DNA of 64,000 nt, taken from contig NZ_FNDS01000007.1 of the NCBI RefSeq assembly GCF_900099785.1, positions 310,001-374,000 on the forward strand, in the 5' to 3' direction. A program made the position numbers and the translations under genes. This DNA is from Pseudomonas panipatensis. GTDB taxonomy: Bacteria > Pseudomonadota > Gammaproteobacteria > Pseudomonadales > Pseudomonadaceae. Positions 17,206 to 25,335 of this stretch are shown here, piece by piece; positions within the stretch are counted from its first letter, which is position 1, and the number at the start of each line of letters is the position of its first letter. The notes below the pieces were generated by a model. It saw only the letters and a program-made list of their open reading frames with translations, did no database searches and was not told the DNA's origin.

Positions 17206-17680
17206 CGGCTTCCATCAGCCGCACCGCATCGCCGAAACGCACCCATAGCGTGCCCTGCCAATCCAGCAGACTCATTTCCTGGCCCTGCACCTGTTCCAGG
17301 CGCCGACGGGGCAGGTGTGGGTTGCTTTGCTGGGCATCGCGCAGCACCGGCACCACCTCGTTACTCAGCCACTGGCGCAGGCTACGGTTCTCCGGGTGGT
17401 AGAAGTGCACCATCAGCAGCGTGTAGACGCCGCTTTCGCTGATCAACAATTCCTCCTCGCATGCGCCGCGCGTCCCCAGCAGGCGCCCGGTACGGCACTG
17501 GTCCGCATCCAGCTTGTGGATAACCCGCGTGGTAATGCGGCTGTTGGTCAGCCGCGCCAGATCACGCCCGACGAACCACGCCTGGCGCTCGATCAGCAGC
17601 GCGCGTAATTGCCGGTGATGGCGAACGAAGACCGAAGGGATGAGGCCGGAATCGGCGGGGGAAGAAAGGGAAGGGGTCAT
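17198..17680 (-). CDS. BRO-N domain protein (phage antirepressor-like)
   Basis: 160-residue protein whose central ~110 residues (VFVRHHRQLRALLI ... GRDLARLTNS ... LISESGVYTLLM ... WLSNEVVPVLR) are the BRO-N/antirepressor DNA-binding domain of phages. The start is the ATG at 17680, preceded by AAGGAG; longer in-frame starts upstream lie in the structured region. Such genes are frequent in Pseudomonas as solitary phage-derived units with conserved inverted repeats upstream, as here. Target and role are unknown. Confidence 0.75.
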   Translation of the reverse strand: MTPSLSSPADSGLIPSVFVRHHRQLRALLIERQAWFVGRDLARLTNSRITTRVIHKLDADQCRTGRLLGTRGACEEELLISESGVYTLLMVHFYHPENRSLRQWLSNEVVPVLRDAQQSNPHLPRRRLEQVQGQEMSLLDWQGTLWVRFGDAVRLMEAGS

Positions 17681-17735
17681 GCTGTCGCTCCTTGCTGCAT
17701 TCAAGAAGCCGCCACCCAGGAAATCCGAAAAGGGA

Positions 17736-17918
17736 GGCGGACCGTGCAAGGGTGGAATCCCGGTACACAAACGAAGACCGGTCGGGTCGAAACCCGCCTC
17801 GCACGGTCCGCCATAGACAGCCAGAGCGCCATCGGCGGTTAGCTCGACTGGGCTCTGCTATGGCGTGGTGCATCGTTTGTGTTCCAGGATTCCACTCCTG
17901 ACCACGGCAAAACCGTGG
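17736..17918 (-). promoter_or_regulatory. interleaved inverted repeats upstream of the BRO-N gene
   Basis: Two long inverted repeats are interleaved in the order A-B-A'-B': arm A GGCGGACCGTGC (17736-17747) with A' (17801-17812), 12/12 matched; arm B (17754-17774) with B' (17873-17893), 19 of 21 matched. A small hairpin CGGGT-CGAA-ACCCG (17783-17796) sits between them, and a further hairpin CCACGG-CAAAA-CCGTGG (17902-17918) follows. The first arm begins 55 bases upstream of the BRO-N start. It may be a leader RNA or a multi-site operator. Confidence 0.6.
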
Positions 17919-18024
17919 CAGACGGAACGCTACTCAGCACGCTTGTAGGACGGCAATGCCGAGGCAGTGTAGGACATTTCCCTGATCGCCGATTTGACCT
18001 ATTCGGCTCATGCGCCAGAAACGC

Positions 18025-18050
18025 AAAAGCCGCGCAATCGCGCGGCTTTT
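18025..18050 (-). terminator. tRNA-type terminator left of the island
   Basis: Stem AAAAGCCGCGC/GCGCGGCTTTT with a 4-base loop. It lies just beyond the tRNA remnant, in the position a terminator of the minus-strand tRNA would occupy before insertion; a near copy is at 29491-29513. Confidence 0.75.
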
Positions 18051-18057
18051 CGTCGTA

Positions 18058-18107
18058 AAGGTGGTGGGCCCACACGGACTCGAACCCTGGACCAAAGGAT
18101 TATGAGT
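18058..18107 (-). other. distal attachment site (tRNA 3' end remnant) of the integrated island
   Basis: 50 bases identical at 49 positions to 29515-29564, which is the 3' part of the intact CAU-anticodon tRNA gene. This copy breaks off after the anticodon-loop side (TATGAGT) and cannot form a tRNA. It marks the left end of the mobile island whose integrase lies at the right end. The single difference is a C for G in the T-arm. Confidence 0.92.
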
Positions 18108-18487
18108 TGCCTAGAAATGCTGCAAGCTCAGTAAAATCGTGCGTAGCTTAGCACAGGTACAGTGAGCTGAATGCAGCGTGGTTACTGGTATTGAGCGTAA
18201 TTTGACGGAGCGGGGGGAGCCTGAGCACTGTACCGCTGGTGTACTGACGCTCTATGCTGGATCACTAGAGCTTACAGGCTATAGAGCTTAGTTTTTAGCG
18301 TCGGTATACGGTGGTCTAGGCTGAGCACTCTCAGTGTGATTTTTATTCGGCATGCAGTTAGGCTCCTTCTGGAGTTTTGGCTTGGAGTATTACGACGCAT
18401 GTTCGGTGCTAATTCTCTAATTGGGATCGCACTTTAACGGGTAATGGCAGCTCGCGATAAGGAGACGGAGCTTTATGCGAGTAATTA
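18108..18487. other. gene-free left end of the island
   Basis: 380 bases between the attachment site and the first cargo gene. I see no ORF with support, no RNA gene and no strong hairpin. It contains several loose repeats of GAGC/GTAC-rich words (for example CACTGTACC, GGTGTACTGA, AGAGCTTA), which may be recombinase arm sites, but this is not established. Confidence 0.5.
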
Positions 18488-19198
18488 GTGTGCGAGAGGT
18501 GTGTGATTGGTTTCCTAATGAGCGATGGAGGGGTTGTGGCTGCTGAGTCCACTGGTTCAACTTTGATAAAGTTTTTAATTGATTCTGACTTCCGAATTAC
18601 TATGGAGGTGTCTCCATGGGTATTTGCATTTTTCGTGCTTGCGTTACTTGTCTTCTTGCTTGCAAAAACGATTGTTTCTAGGTCAAGAATTGCTGATTTT
18701 GAAATTGATGAGGCGGAGTTTGGTGTCGGAGATCAGAAAATAAAGCTAAAGCCTAATCTTGTCGATAAGCAAATTGCTTACAAGATTTGGGTTGAGCTTA
18801 GCACCAGAAAAATAGGATTGCCGATAAATCTTGAAGATGATGTCATTACTGAGGTGTATGATTCATGGTTCAGTTTCTTTTCCGTTACTAGAGAGCTTAT
18901 AAAGGACGTTCCCGTCTCTAAGTTTCAGCGGAAGGAAACCGAAATGATCATTCGGCTATCTATAGATGTGCTGAATCATGGATTGCGACCTCACCTAACA
19001 AGATGGCAGGCGCGTTACCGCAGATGGTATGAGCACGAGCTTGATGTGGCAGGTAATCATGATATTGAGCCACAGATGCTTCAGAAGAAATATCCACGAT
19101 ATAAAGAGCTTTCGATCGATTTGCTCGCAGTGAATAAACGTCTTATTGGGTATAGAAATAAGATGTATAGTATTGTATCGAGTGTGGAGAAAAGGTAA
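18488..19198 (+). CDS. single-TM protein of unknown function in the island cargo
   Basis: 236-residue protein with one strong membrane helix at ~43-63 (VFAFFVLALLVFLLA) and a cytoplasmic, mostly helical, charged C-terminal region of ~170 residues. I do not recognise a named domain. The codon use is AT-rich and unlike the core genome. The start may be the GTG at 18488 or ATG at 18518, and neither has a strong ribosome binding site. It points toward the TIR/Nmad2 operon (tail to tail, 59 bases apart). A membrane protein beside a TIR gene could be an effector, but that is speculation. Confidence 0.65.
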   Translation: MCERCVIGFLMSDGGVVAAESTGSTLIKFLIDSDFRITMEVSPWVFAFFVLALLVFLLAKTIVSRSRIADFEIDEAEFGVGDQKIKLKPNLVDKQIAYKIWVELSTRKIGLPINLEDDVITEVYDSWFSFFSVTRELIKDVPVSKFQRKETEMIIRLSIDVLNHGLRPHLTRWQARYRRWYEHELDVAGNHDIEPQMLQKKYPRYKELSIDLLAVNKRLIGYRNKMYSIVSSVEKR

Positions 19199-19257
19199 GT
19201 GGCGGGGTGTTTAAAGTGTATTTGTGCACTTTTGATGTTTTTCTTAAAGCTTGCAGG

Positions 19258-19911
19258 CTAGGTGTGTGGCGTTATCTTGTTATTCTTAACTGAGTATCTG
19301 GATTTTGCTGCTTCAAAGTCAAACGGATCGCCATATATGACGTTAGGGTGGAAGTTTTCAGCCAGAAAGGAGATGAGAGGCTGGGCCTGTTCTTGAGTAA
19401 ACTTCCTATGTCCTCTGGAGTTGCGGTAGCCTATTCTATCAAGCAGTGTAGTAGGAATTTCAACTGCGGCAGCGCCAAAGTAAAAGAAATGCTCAGATAC
19501 AAGAACTGAGTTGGTTCTTGTGTCATTTAATATGTTGTGTGGATTTGGGGTTCCGTCTGGATAGCTATGATGCGAATTTGATTGATGCCAATTTCCGTTG
19601 ACTCTGTGGTAGATATTGTCTCCAACAATTGTTTTCAAACTTCCATTGCGCAATGGTTTCTTGTGGCGGTATAGCGAATTTCCCCAGTACTCATCAAATG
19701 TAACTGACCTGGTAGTTTTCATTGCGAATATGCATCTGCCAGTCGCTCTTAGTCGTTTACCACCCATCCCTATAATCCAGTCACCTACTTTGGCGACTCG
19801 TCTTATATCAGGTTTGCATGTGGCCAGCGTGCACATGTTGTGGAACGGGTTGGGGGCAAAGCCAAAATCTCGATCAACTACGTACATATAGACATTGGGC
19901 ATATCTAACAC
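19258..19911 (-). CDS. Nmad2 (nucleotide-modification-associated domain 2) protein
   Basis: 217-residue protein. The N-terminus, VYMYVVDRDFGFAPNPF, then CTLATCKPDIRRVAKVGDWIIGMGGK, is the signature of the Nmad2 family, described computationally in gene sets for modified DNA bases. Its biochemical activity is not established; an all-beta fold acting on modified nucleotides or DNA has been proposed. No membrane segment. The start may be 19911 or the next ATG (19902); it overlaps or abuts the TIR stop at 19905, so the two are translationally coupled. Last gene of the HMUDK-hel/TIR/Nmad2 operon. Confidence 0.78.
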   Translation of the reverse strand: MLDMPNVYMYVVDRDFGFAPNPFHNMCTLATCKPDIRRVAKVGDWIIGMGGKRLRATGRCIFAMKTTRSVTFDEYWGNSLYRHKKPLRNGSLKTIVGDNIYHRVNGNWHQSNSHHSYPDGTPNPHNILNDTRTNSVLVSEHFFYFGAAAVEIPTTLLDRIGYRNSRGHRKFTQEQAQPLISFLAENFHPNVIYGDPFDFEAAKSRYSVKNNKITPHT

Positions 19912-20402
19912 TCGGAGTTGGCTGAGGCATTCACTGATGAGCGCGTAGAGCCGTCAGGGTTCTGGAAAGTATCTTCTTCACTATCGATAGCTTGTTGAAT
20001 GCTTTTTGCATTCCAGCCAACAATCGCTGAGGCGTATTTTTCGAGGCTCTGAGGAATATCTGACTCTTTACCTCCCTGCTCAAAAACGCCGACGATTCTC
20101 TTGCCTTGAGCATGTGCTTGATTAATTTCCCAATTAACCCAGGGTCTTTGGTGGGTTTGTTGTCCTATTAACACAACAACTGTGGAGGCCCAGGATATCT
20201 TCATGCGAAGCAAGCGTTTGATTGTTGCCTCTTTAATCATTCCCTTTTCCAATCGCTCTTGGTTCGCTGGCTTGGCCCGGATTGAGCTATTCCGCACATC
20301 CCACCCTTTTGACCCGAGCAGACTAGTGAATTTATCGACTAGAGCATCATCGCGATGGTGGTGACTGATAAATAAATGTCTCCGACTCTCAGATCTACTC
20401 AT
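19905..20402 (-). CDS. TIR-domain protein (ThsB-like TIR)
   Basis: 165-residue soluble protein that is almost entirely one TIR domain: HLFISHHHRDDALV (strand A), RNSSI, SWASTVVVLIG, then RPWVNWEI with the glutamate expected at the NADase/cyclase active site, and GKRIVGVFEQG. This type of TIR is widespread in anti-phage loci such as Thoeris, where it makes an NAD-derived signal. No SIR2/ThsA gene is nearby, so it is not a standard Thoeris system. 36 bases after the hypermodification-type gene and overlapping Nmad2, so all three form one operon. Confidence 0.85.
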   Translation of the reverse strand: MSRSESRRHLFISHHHRDDALVDKFTSLLGSKGWDVRNSSIRAKPANQERLEKGMIKEATIKRLLRMKISWASTVVVLIGQQTHQRPWVNWEINQAHAQGKRIVGVFEQGGKESDIPQSLEKYASAIVGWNAKSIQQAIDSEEDTFQNPDGSTRSSVNASANSEC

Positions 20403-20438
20403 TCTAGTACCCCTAGCGATAGCGCCTAAAGTTATCTA

Positions 20439-21557
20439 TTAAGTTCCTAGGTTAAGATTTGACTGAGCAGGCAATGAGCTCGGCGCTGCCGGGGCGCCTA
20501 ATAGATCCGCTTCGATCTTCGAGTTTATACCCCATTTGGGAGGGTACCAAGGCCTGTCCAGAGTTCCAGTTGGAGAAAACTTTTGTTTAATTCGAGTGCG
20601 GCCAGAAATGCCAGCGACCTCAGGGTGCGCGACTCGTGCATACTTGTCGACTTCACAGAATAGATTTTGGCAGTCGATCAGTTGAAGTCTACGTCCCCAT
20701 AAAAATTGAAATTTAATGCCGAGGCGTTCAAATTCCTGCTCCTGATTTTCCGCCATCAGTCGTATCAATTGAGCTTCGTTGAGGTTTGCTCTATCAGCAA
20801 AGCATTTTCTTAGTCCGTCGAGTGCGCCAGGTCCAGGTACGACGAAGTCCATCTCGGAAAAGTCGGTAACTTCGCTATAGTTAATGTCAGTCACAAATTG
20901 ATATGCTAGAAAGTTACCAATTGATGGATAGCTTTTGAGTAGCTCGAATGCGCCTTGCATCTTTTTTTGTCGTGAAAGTTGTCCGGCAATGTCATCCTTC
21001 ATCATGCGTTCCAGCAGACGGAGGTGATTTTGATGCTTGGCTGGATAGCCAAAAGCTGAGCTGCTAGGTGGCATTATGTATGCCGCAGAGTAAATTTTGC
21101 CTCCAGCACTCATTGCTTGGCTTAAAATCTTGTCGTAGTGATCAAAGTTATAGTTTTTATAGGTTATTTCACCAAGCGCGTGTTCAAGTAATTTCCATGT
21201 TTCAATTTTGTTGAAAAACTTAAAAAGTAAAGTGCGAAAAATTACTTCGAGCGGCGAGTCGGGAAGGTCTTGGCGGTAAATAACATTTCTTATTAAGAAC
21301 TGGCTAACGCGATCCGAAGCGCGGTATGCATTTGTGAATTTATGGGTGGCAATCACAGGGTCAGCAGTCCACGGGGCAGGCTGTCCCTCTAGTCTTTGAC
21401 GGAATACACGCTGTCGTTCGGCAGCGAACCGCCAATAGCTGTCGAATACTGGGGTTACCCGTATCGGGTGCAAACATGATGGGGTATGAGATGTATGCAG
21501 CGGACTCGTTTGGCCTGCCTCTAAAGATGGTCTGTTTTTCGGGGTTATAGCCTTCAC
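20439..21557 (-). CDS. putative DNA base hypermodification protein (5-hmdU DNA kinase helical-domain family)
   Basis: 372 residues as predicted. From residue ~41 (FDSYWRFAAERQRVF ... KFTNAYRASDRVSQFLIRNVIY ... KIYSAAYIMP ... IKFQFLWGRRLQLIDCQNLFCEVDKYARV) it matches the helical-domain family found with 5-hydroxymethyl-dU kinases of phages with hypermodified thymine. No P-loop kinase is attached. The block SIGNFLAYQFVTDINY then FVVPGPGALDG resembles the helix-hairpin-helix/Gly-Pro-Asp region of DNA glycosylases, so base recognition or excision is plausible. The N-terminal 40 residues have no match and the GTG start at 21557 is poorly supported; the true start may be a TTG near residue 29. First gene of the TIR/Nmad2 operon. 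Confidence 0.78.
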   Translation of the reverse strand: MKAITPKNRPSLEAGQTSPLHTSHTPSCLHPIRVTPVFDSYWRFAAERQRVFRQRLEGQPAPWTADPVIATHKFTNAYRASDRVSQFLIRNVIYRQDLPDSPLEVIFRTLLFKFFNKIETWKLLEHALGEITYKNYNFDHYDKILSQAMSAGGKIYSAAYIMPPSSSAFGYPAKHQNHLRLLERMMKDDIAGQLSRQKKMQGAFELLKSYPSIGNFLAYQFVTDINYSEVTDFSEMDFVVPGPGALDGLRKCFADRANLNEAQLIRLMAENQEQEFERLGIKFQFLWGRRLQLIDCQNLFCEVDKYARVAHPEVAGISGRTRIKQKFSPTGTLDRPWYPPKWGINSKIEADLLGAPAAPSSLPAQSNLNLGT

Positions 21558-21969
21558 ACTTTTTCTCTACAGAGGGGCATTCTTCGGGGTATTTAACCAT
21601 GGCCGGGTACAGGCTCGAAAATAGATCATTGCTATCTTCGTTGTGCTGGTGGGCCAGTTTATATGGTTCATATTAAGAACCTAGATAAAGGAGGGAGTTG
21701 AAATGCAGCTATTACTAATAATATTCGATAGATAGGTGGTGCGTTGTTTGTAACGAACTCGTTTGACGGACTGCGAGCGATGGCCAAAGTTGCTGAGGCT
21801 ATAGCTGAGTCGACGACACTTCCCTTTCGCATAGTAGCACTCCAATGCTATGAGCACGTAGTGTCTAAAATTATGCCAGTGATGCTTCTCTAAGCTAAAC
21901 CCCTGCTCTGTTTTTTATGCGTCATAGATTTATGTTATGGTGGAGAGAAGTTGGTATGTATGATCGGTA
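21558..21969. other. AT-rich intergenic region between the two cargo operons
   Basis: 412 bases without a supported gene. It must hold the promoter of the minus-strand hypermodification/TIR/Nmad2 operon. A 79-codon minus-strand frame (21600 leftwards) overlaps the next gene in another frame and has no recognisable product. No terminator or clear operator was seen. Confidence 0.5.
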
Positions 21970-22311
21970 TTATTTTCTTTCCGCTCCTCTCCATACCCAG
22001 AGCACAGCAAGAAAAATGGCGTATACAGCAGAAATTGCCCCTATCCATATTAAGATGCTCTTTACGATGAAGCCGAGCTGCTGGACTTCAACTGAGGATT
22101 TAATTAATTCTGCGTTGCATTTTCTTAGGATTTCTTGATGCTCTGTTGTGGCGGGTTTAACGATTTCGAGCTGTGTTAAGCACGGGAGAACATCCGCTTG
22201 GGTGGGGGAGTAGCGTATAACGAAAAGCATCAAGCACGCTGCGGATATAAGTGTTAAAAAAATTCCAAGACGATGCCAGAATCCAAGCTTTACATATATG
22301 TGTATATGCAT
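21970..22311 (-). CDS. small two-TM membrane protein
   Basis: 113 residues with two hydrophobic helices, at ~13-33 (HRLGIFLTLISAACLMLFVI) and ~81-106 (FIVKSILIWIGAISAVYAIFLAVLWVW), separated by a ~45-residue polar loop containing two cysteines. No family recognised. It starts 36 bases after the dCTP-deaminase-like gene, in the same direction, so it is probably the third gene of that operon and may form a membrane complex with it. Confidence 0.6.
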   Translation of the reverse strand: MHIHIYVKLGFWHRLGIFLTLISAACLMLFVIRYSPTQADVLPCLTQLEIVKPATTEHQEILRKCNAELIKSSVEVQQLGFIVKSILIWIGAISAVYAIFLAVLWVWRGAERK

Positions 22312-22346
22312 TATCTATCTCTCGTGCGGTTTGTTTTCTATCGCTG

Positions 22347-23120
22347 TTAGTTTCCTTTTTGGGGGTTTTGCTCGGGAGGTTGAGCCTGTTGTACAGCAAG
22401 AAAATGCGTGCCAGTAAGATCATTTATAGCTTTGAATATTATGTCTCTCATGCCGAAGCCTAAGATTGCAACAAATATCGCAAATATCACAGTCGAGTAT
22501 CTTGTGACTATTTTGCTTTCAAGGGTTAGAATTTCTTTTTTTAATGCGTCAATTTCGCCTTTTAGTTTTGTTGGAGAGAAAACTTCTCCGGTCATATTTG
22601 AAATTAGTTTGCTGTCTAGAGATTTTGGTGGAGATGTGGTCGATTTCTTTTTGTACGCATCACTAGACGCACGGTCAAGTTCTGCGAACCAGATCAGCGC
22701 GAAGGCGTCGCCTTTCTCTAAGGTTATGTCTAGCGGGCCTGCGTTATAAACTGAAAACGTTAGTCTTCCGCTCCAGCCTGGGTCTACATGGAAGCCGGAT
22801 ACGTTTATTAGACCTTTGAACTTGTATGTTGCTTTGAAAGATATTAAAGCGAGGGCGTTGTCCGGGACGGAAATTATTTCGTTTGTTAGCAGGAATGCGA
22901 ACTGTCCCTTGGGGATCACGAACTGAGACTTTTTGTCAGTCAGCTTCTTTTTTACGCCCGTATCTTTACTGTTGTCCGGATCGCTGGGCGTAATATAGAC
23001 TTCGTCGCCTACAGTAAGAGAAACGGCAGCGCAATCAACTTTTATGTTGTCTGTGCTGCCGTCTTCGTTTTTTACTATGTTTGCCAGCTCTTCACTGAGC
23101 TTGTCACCGCTCCAAAACAT
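22347..23120 (-). CDS. membrane-anchored dUTPase/dCTP-deaminase-fold protein
   Basis: 257 residues. The first ~165 residues are the trimeric dUTPase/Dcd beta fold (DCAAVSLTVGDEVYI; GFHVDPGWSGRLTFSVYNAGPLDITLEKGDAFALIWF). Residues ~195-215 are a coiled coil (EIDALKKEILTLESKI), followed by one membrane helix (TVIFAIFVAILGFGM). The RSSxxR-type motif that precedes the DPGW strand in active dCTP deaminases reads SFKATYK here, so catalysis is doubtful and a nucleotide-sensing role is possible. Start at ATG 23120 with AGGA upstream; it begins one base after the previous gene ends, so they are coupled. Dcd-type nucleotide depletion is a known anti-phage strategy. Confidence 0.72.
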   Translation of the reverse strand: MFWSGDKLSEELANIVKNEDGSTDNIKVDCAAVSLTVGDEVYITPSDPDNSKDTGVKKKLTDKKSQFVIPKGQFAFLLTNEIISVPDNALALISFKATYKFKGLINVSGFHVDPGWSGRLTFSVYNAGPLDITLEKGDAFALIWFAELDRASSDAYKKKSTTSPPKSLDSKLISNMTGEVFSPTKLKGEIDALKKEILTLESKIVTRYSTVIFAIFVAILGFGMRDIIFKAINDLTGTHFLAVQQAQPPEQNPQKGN

Positions 23121-23121
23121 T

Positions 23122-23727
23122 TCAGTATCCTGTTTTGTAATTGCCGAGCCGGTTGAAGAAAATGTTTTTCTTCTCAACTGGAACTAGTCGTTCGGCAAAT
23201 AAAATTTCCAGCTCCTCGTTTGTGAGGCTATAAAGAGCGGTGAGGGAAATCTTGAAAAGCCTCCCGAGGCTCTCTACAAGTGTCTGTCTGAATGGAAAAG
23301 GCTCTAGGTGGTCTAGAGATTCTGCGGCTTTGCACATAATCCCGGTTTGTACGGAAAATTCTTTGGAAAATTTACCTAGTCTATCGTTTGGTGATTCGGA
23401 GTGTTCCGTTCTAATCAAGTGGTCTGCGAGGCTTTTGACATCGGGGAAGTCTTTTTCTTGTTCGCTTAATGAGATGTCATAGATTCTTGAGTTAAAAATA
23501 TTTGCCGAAGAGAATAGGATTATCAGGCAATCAACTATGGTTCTCTTAAATTCGGTTTCGTCGTTTTCGAAGGCGGCAACTGAAAGCTTTGCGCTATATT
23601 TTGCCAAATGCAAAGTCATGTGCGTGATTCGCTGCTGGACATTTAAAAGCCAGATATCCTTATGATACTTTTCGTCATGCTGCAGCTGCTTCCACTGAAG
23701 CTCTTCAAGTTGACTGAAAAGTGACAT
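23122..23727 (-). CDS. helical protein of unknown function, partner of the dCTP-deaminase-like gene
   Basis: 201 residues, start chosen at ATG 23727 (MSLFSQLEELQWKQ) after a GGGGGG run; the longer frame runs into the IS remnant. It is almost entirely alpha-helical. The segment HLAKYSAKLSVAAFEND-ETEFKRTIVDCLIILF weakly recalls MazG-type all-alpha nucleotide pyrophosphohydrolases (acidic residues spaced on two helices), but the ExxE/ExxD pattern is not clean, so I do not assign it. The 1-base gap to the next start indicates an obligate pair. Confidence 0.6.
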   Translation of the reverse strand: MSLFSQLEELQWKQLQHDEKYHKDIWLLNVQQRITHMTLHLAKYSAKLSVAAFENDETEFKRTIVDCLIILFSSANIFNSRIYDISLSEQEKDFPDVKSLADHLIRTEHSESPNDRLGKFSKEFSVQTGIMCKAAESLDHLEPFPFRQTLVESLGRLFKISLTALYSLTNEELEILFAERLVPVEKKNIFFNRLGNYKTGY

Positions 23728-23906
23728 GGTCGCCCCCCAACGCGAATGGTCTTGGAGCCCCTTGGTAGGAGCTATTTGGGCGTCAGTATACCTCCACTTC
23801 AGAGTCTTTGGCGTATCGATCTCATCCAGATCTGGAGCCGATTGGTCTGTCCTGGGCTGAGTGGATACTGACTTAAGGTGGAAAATGTCCACAGCAAGGA
23901 GTGTTC

Positions 23907-24110
23907 ATGATCCAGAGCAGACGACGCCTCCCCGATCCCTTCAAACGCGAGGCGGTAGATTAGGTGCTCGCCGGTACGCCGCTTGGTCATGTGGCTGAGA
24001 CCCTCGGCATCGCTGAAAGCCTGCCGGGAAAATGGACGCGCCAGTAGGAGCAGCAAGGTGGCGTGCCTATCCGGGCAATGGCAAGCAGCGTCGTGAGAGC
24101 GCAGAACTGC
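23907..24110 (+). pseudogene. IS3-family transposase orfA, broken
   Basis: Starts at ATG 23907 after AAGGAG. It reads as the usual orfA HTH (RRRLPDPFKREAVD ... PLGHVAETLGIAESL), but is interrupted by in-frame TAG codons at 23961 and 24045. The reading frame then loses similarity. Confidence 0.7.
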
Positions 24111-24169
24111 GTCAGCAACTGTCCCAGGTCACCATAGGGCGCGACGTAAAAAGCACTCGCCATCTTGTC

Positions 24170-24835
<666 letters not shown>

Positions 24836-24921
24836 AACTACCTGTCCACCAGTTCAGGGACAGACCAGCAGGGACCCTATACGCACGTCTACAGCTTTGA
24901 TCGCGTGAGCTTGTCAGGTGT

Positions 24922-25095
24922 TTACCTAGGGCCGTGAAGCATGGGCTTGTTCAAATCAGCTGAGCTATGGGCTTGCCTTCTCCTTGCGAGCTCCTGCCGC
25001 ATCAGCTTGCTGGCCCGCTCCATTTCCGCTTTCAGATCTTCGAGCTCAACATCGCTTAGCAAGCGTGGCTTCTCTGTGTGTCGTGCTGAATTCAT
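24922..25095 (-). CDS. small charged helical protein, island-borne
   Basis: 57 codons, MNSARHTEKPRLLSDVELED... and a basic amphipathic helix (KAEMERASKLMRQELARRR). ATG at 25095, GGCGGT upstream, stop TAA at 24922. No family recognised; size and composition resemble small accessory proteins of mobilizable elements. The support is coding-like composition only. Confidence 0.5.
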   Translation of the reverse strand: MNSARHTEKPRLLSDVELEDLKAEMERASKLMRQELARRRQAHSSADLNKPMLHGPR

Positions 25096-25147
25096 ATCTG
25101 TGATACCGCCTAGCGTTTGTTCTGCAAATTTAAGGCAATCCGATGAA

Positions 25148-25168
25148 GAATTTTAGCCGCTAAAATTC
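25148..25168. repeat. 9-bp inverted repeat
   Basis: GAATTTTAG-CCG-CTAAAATTC, perfect, 53 bases upstream of the small gene at 24922-25095. It is an operator-like site; a similar word, GAGCTAAAATTT, occurs upstream of the gene at 27268. Confidence 0.45.
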
Positions 25169-25335
25169 TCATGCCCGGCTACATGCTGCCCGCAACAAAA
25201 GCATCCAGCTCTCTCTGCCCTACAAAGGCTTCAATTTGCGCTTTACCTCCAGGAGAGCGTGGTTCGCCCCTTTCCCAGATGGTTCTTTCTTGCAAGTTCT
25301 CCCCCCTTCATCACTGGCGGTAGCCAATGCCCTCA

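Noticed and set aside
19905-21557. Standard Thoeris system
   Set aside because: Only the TIR (ThsB-like) component is present. No ThsA with SIR2, SLOG, Macro or matching TM architecture lies within the island.
21361-21600. 79-codon minus-strand frame overlapping the start of the hypermodification-type gene
   Set aside because: I considered a frameshifted N-terminus for that gene, but the family domain begins after this region and no motif spans the two frames.
25179-25295. 38-codon minus-strand frame with TTG start and GGGGAG upstream, beside oriT
   Set aside because: Coding-like composition, but no family, a rare start and a short length; not enough support to call a gene.
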